Origin: Methylobacter sp.
GTDB lineage: Bacteria > Pseudomonadota > Gammaproteobacteria > Methylococcales > Methylomonadaceae
DNA: 64,000 nt
Reading direction: 5' to 3'
Assembly: GCA_004299305.1 (NCBI GenBank)
Contig: SCPZ01000080.1
Location: 1 to 64,000, forward strand
The position numbers and the translations under genes were made by a program. Positions 63,737-64,000 of this stretch are shown piece after piece. The notes below the pieces were generated by a model. That model saw nothing but the letters and a program-made list of their open reading frames with translations, was not told where the DNA came from and did not search any database. How positions within the stretch are numbered: the stretch's first letter is position 1; the number at the start of each line of letters is the position of its first letter.

Positions 63737-64000
63737 CTTTATCTGAGATTTTATATTTTGCTAATTCTTCTTCTATGGCAGATTTTTCCAAAGGTATTTC
63801 TTTTCCATTTATTTCAATTTTTTCTATTTTCTGTGGCTTAAGTTGGTCATAAATGTATGCCGATAATAGCCCTAAAGAAACAGAGTTGATATTTTCTAAT
63901 ATAAAACTAATTACTGATACAGTATCAATACCTTTTTCAAAACCAGATAAAAGTTTGCAGTTTGCTTCACCAGGGAGGTTAAAACTTTCTCCTAAGTGGA
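63723..64000 (-). CDS. Partial hypothetical protein, 5' end beyond window
   Basis: On the minus strand a frame open to the window edge ends at the TAA 63723-63725, giving at least 91 residues (..SGFEKGIDTVSVISFILENINSV.., ending AKYKISDKDDGH). It includes a hydrophobic stretch (ISFILENINSVSLGLLSAYIY) and a charged tail. It overlaps the metallopeptidase gene by 14 bases, so the two are in one operon. No family recognised. Confidence 0.65.
   Translation of the reverse strand, partial: HLGESFNLPGEANCKLLSGFEKGIDTVSVISFILENINSVSLGLLSAYIYDQLKPQKIEKIEINGKEIPLEKSAIEEELAKYKISDKDDGH

Noticed and set aside
1-64000. tRNA, rRNA or known riboswitch
   Set aside because: Reading both strands for conserved tRNA and rRNA cores and common riboswitch cores gave nothing persuasive; a covariance scan was not possible here.

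Overview
The window reads as chromosomal DNA of a free-living, flagellated Gram-negative gammaproteobacterium. The evidence is the mfd-csiV pair, the miaB-ybeZ-ybeY-ybeX order, proC-yggT-yggU, a PA3496-type protein and prfC. A Methylococcales-type methanotroph is my best guess, from the overall gene style and a hopanoid-type RND exporter (hpnN-like). No methane-oxidation gene lies in the window, so this placement is inference. I saw no rRNA, tRNA, CRISPR array, complete IS or replication origin.

Layout. 0.3-4.3 kb: mfd and csiV. 4.7-9.6 kb: chemotaxis block, with a small PAS protein translationally coupled to a receptor that has no periplasmic domain (a split Aer), followed by a second large receptor. 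9.8-13.6 kb: miaB, phoH-like ybeZ, ybeY, ybeX. 13.7-14.7 kb: pterin dehydratase and a lipoprotein on the minus strand. 15.1-19.4 kb: PA3496-type protein, then pgaBCD for poly-N-acetylglucosamine, with no pgaA beside it. 19.5-21.6 kb, minus strand: small membrane protein, SDR, and a spore-photoproduct-lyase-like radical SAM enzyme. 21.8-25.0 kb: proC-yggT-yggU and a DUF4124 coiled-coil protein. 25.1-25.7 kb: PIN toxin-antitoxin pair. 25.8-30.3 kb: a possible biosynthetic cluster of PLP decarboxylase, overlapping ATP-grasp ligase and class-V-like PLP enzyme. 30.6-36.8 kb: Uma2 nuclease, a giant M10/RTX protease with a damaged 5' end, and a PD-(D/E)xK protein. 37.2-40.4 kb: prfC, then a barrel/phosphate-binding-like pair. 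40.8-43.0 kb: RTX protein made of nested tandem repeats. 43.3-45.7 kb: outer-membrane-type and inner-membrane c-type cytochrome proteins. 45.9-48.2 kb: third chemoreceptor. 48.4-52.2 kb: apbE and hpnN-like. 52.5-54.1 kb, minus strand: DHH phosphoesterase and RlpA-like protein. 54.3-60.5 kb: an amidase, hydrolases, an overlooked 59-residue membrane protein, a GFA protein, EamA, GNAT and a second YggU. 60.6-64.0 kb: an AT-rich minus-strand tract with two metallopeptidase-like genes, a ParE/RelE pair and a gene interrupted by a MITE-like element.

The most distinctive genome-scale signal is the number of intergenic palindromic, MITE-like repeats in at least five sequence families. Three genes (miaB, the DHH gene and the 61.5 kb ORF) end inside such elements and take their last codons and stop from them. 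The best candidate undescribed systems are the 25.8-30.3 kb PLP/ATP-grasp cluster, the cytochrome pair at 43.3-45.7 kb, and the metallopeptidase operon at the right edge, which loosely resembles the phage-exclusion protease Lit.
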